From JAUVIB01 sp964424545 (GTDB taxonomy: Bacteria > Calditrichota > Calditrichia > Calditrichales > Calditrichaceae), in contig CAYRJN010000042.1 in NCBI GenBank assembly GCA_964424545.1, forward strand, positions 1 to 22,751: a stretch of DNA of 22,751 bases, written 5' to 3'. Both the position numbers and the translations under genes were made by a program. Shown in pieces: positions 22,741 through 22,751 of this stretch. Every line of letters begins with the position of its first letter. The stretch's first letter is position 1. Under the pieces are notes generated by a model. That model ran no database searches, had not been told where the DNA came from, and saw nothing but the letters and a program-made list of their open reading frames with translations.

Positions 22741-22751
22741 AAATTTTCCAA

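Overview
This window probably comes from a bacterium of the Fibrobacterota–Chlorobiota–Bacteroidota (FCB) lineage. A Calditrichota- or KSB1-like member is my best guess, but it is an inference. The evidence is a C-terminal type IX secretion (T9SS) sorting domain, a PorV-like outer-membrane protein, DUF5683-like proteins, and a TolB-propeller/Omp85-type barrel fusion, all beside an ordinary rimP–nusA–infB–pnp cluster. Every gene is on the + strand. I see no tRNA, rRNA, insertion sequence, CRISPR array or phage gene.

Layout. (1) 1–514 is non-coding. It holds a possible terminator of an upstream gene, a degenerate dispersed-repeat-like inverted repeat, and a hairpin plus U-tract just before rimP. 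(2) 515–9742 is the conserved transcription, translation and RNA-processing operon: rimP, nusA, infB, a ylxP-like DUF503 gene, rbfA, truB, ribF, rpsO, pnp. Spacing is tight, with overlaps or gaps of 0–25 bases except for about 150 bases before infB. (3) 9747–12917 continues co-directionally with an M16 zinc peptidase, an alanine dehydrogenase/transhydrogenase-family protein with altered catalytic positions, and a NodB-type polysaccharide deacetylase. (4) 12918–13393 is a regulatory gap with a near-consensus promoter and two strong leader hairpins. (5) 13394–22548 is an envelope and secretion region: a PorV-like protein, a large exported M6-protease-like protein that has lost HExxH and ends in a T9SS sorting domain, a large HExxH peptidase/TolB propeller/outer-membrane barrel fusion, and two tandem DUF5683-like paralogues separated by their own regulatory gap.

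How the genes work together. Region 2 makes ribosome maturation and initiation factors (RimP, RbfA, IF2), NusA, tRNA pseudouridine, flavin cofactors, ribosomal protein S15 and PNPase. Region 5 looks like a cell-surface module. The PorV-like protein could act as a T9SS shuttle for the neighbouring cargo, whose protease fold seems catalytically dead. The following barrel protein carries an apparently intact metallopeptidase site on its N-terminal side. This functional link is inferred from adjacency and domain content only. The most unusual items are the inactivated M6 site, the three-part barrel fusion, the structured leader before the PorV-like gene, and the substituted active site of the alanine dehydrogenase-like protein.
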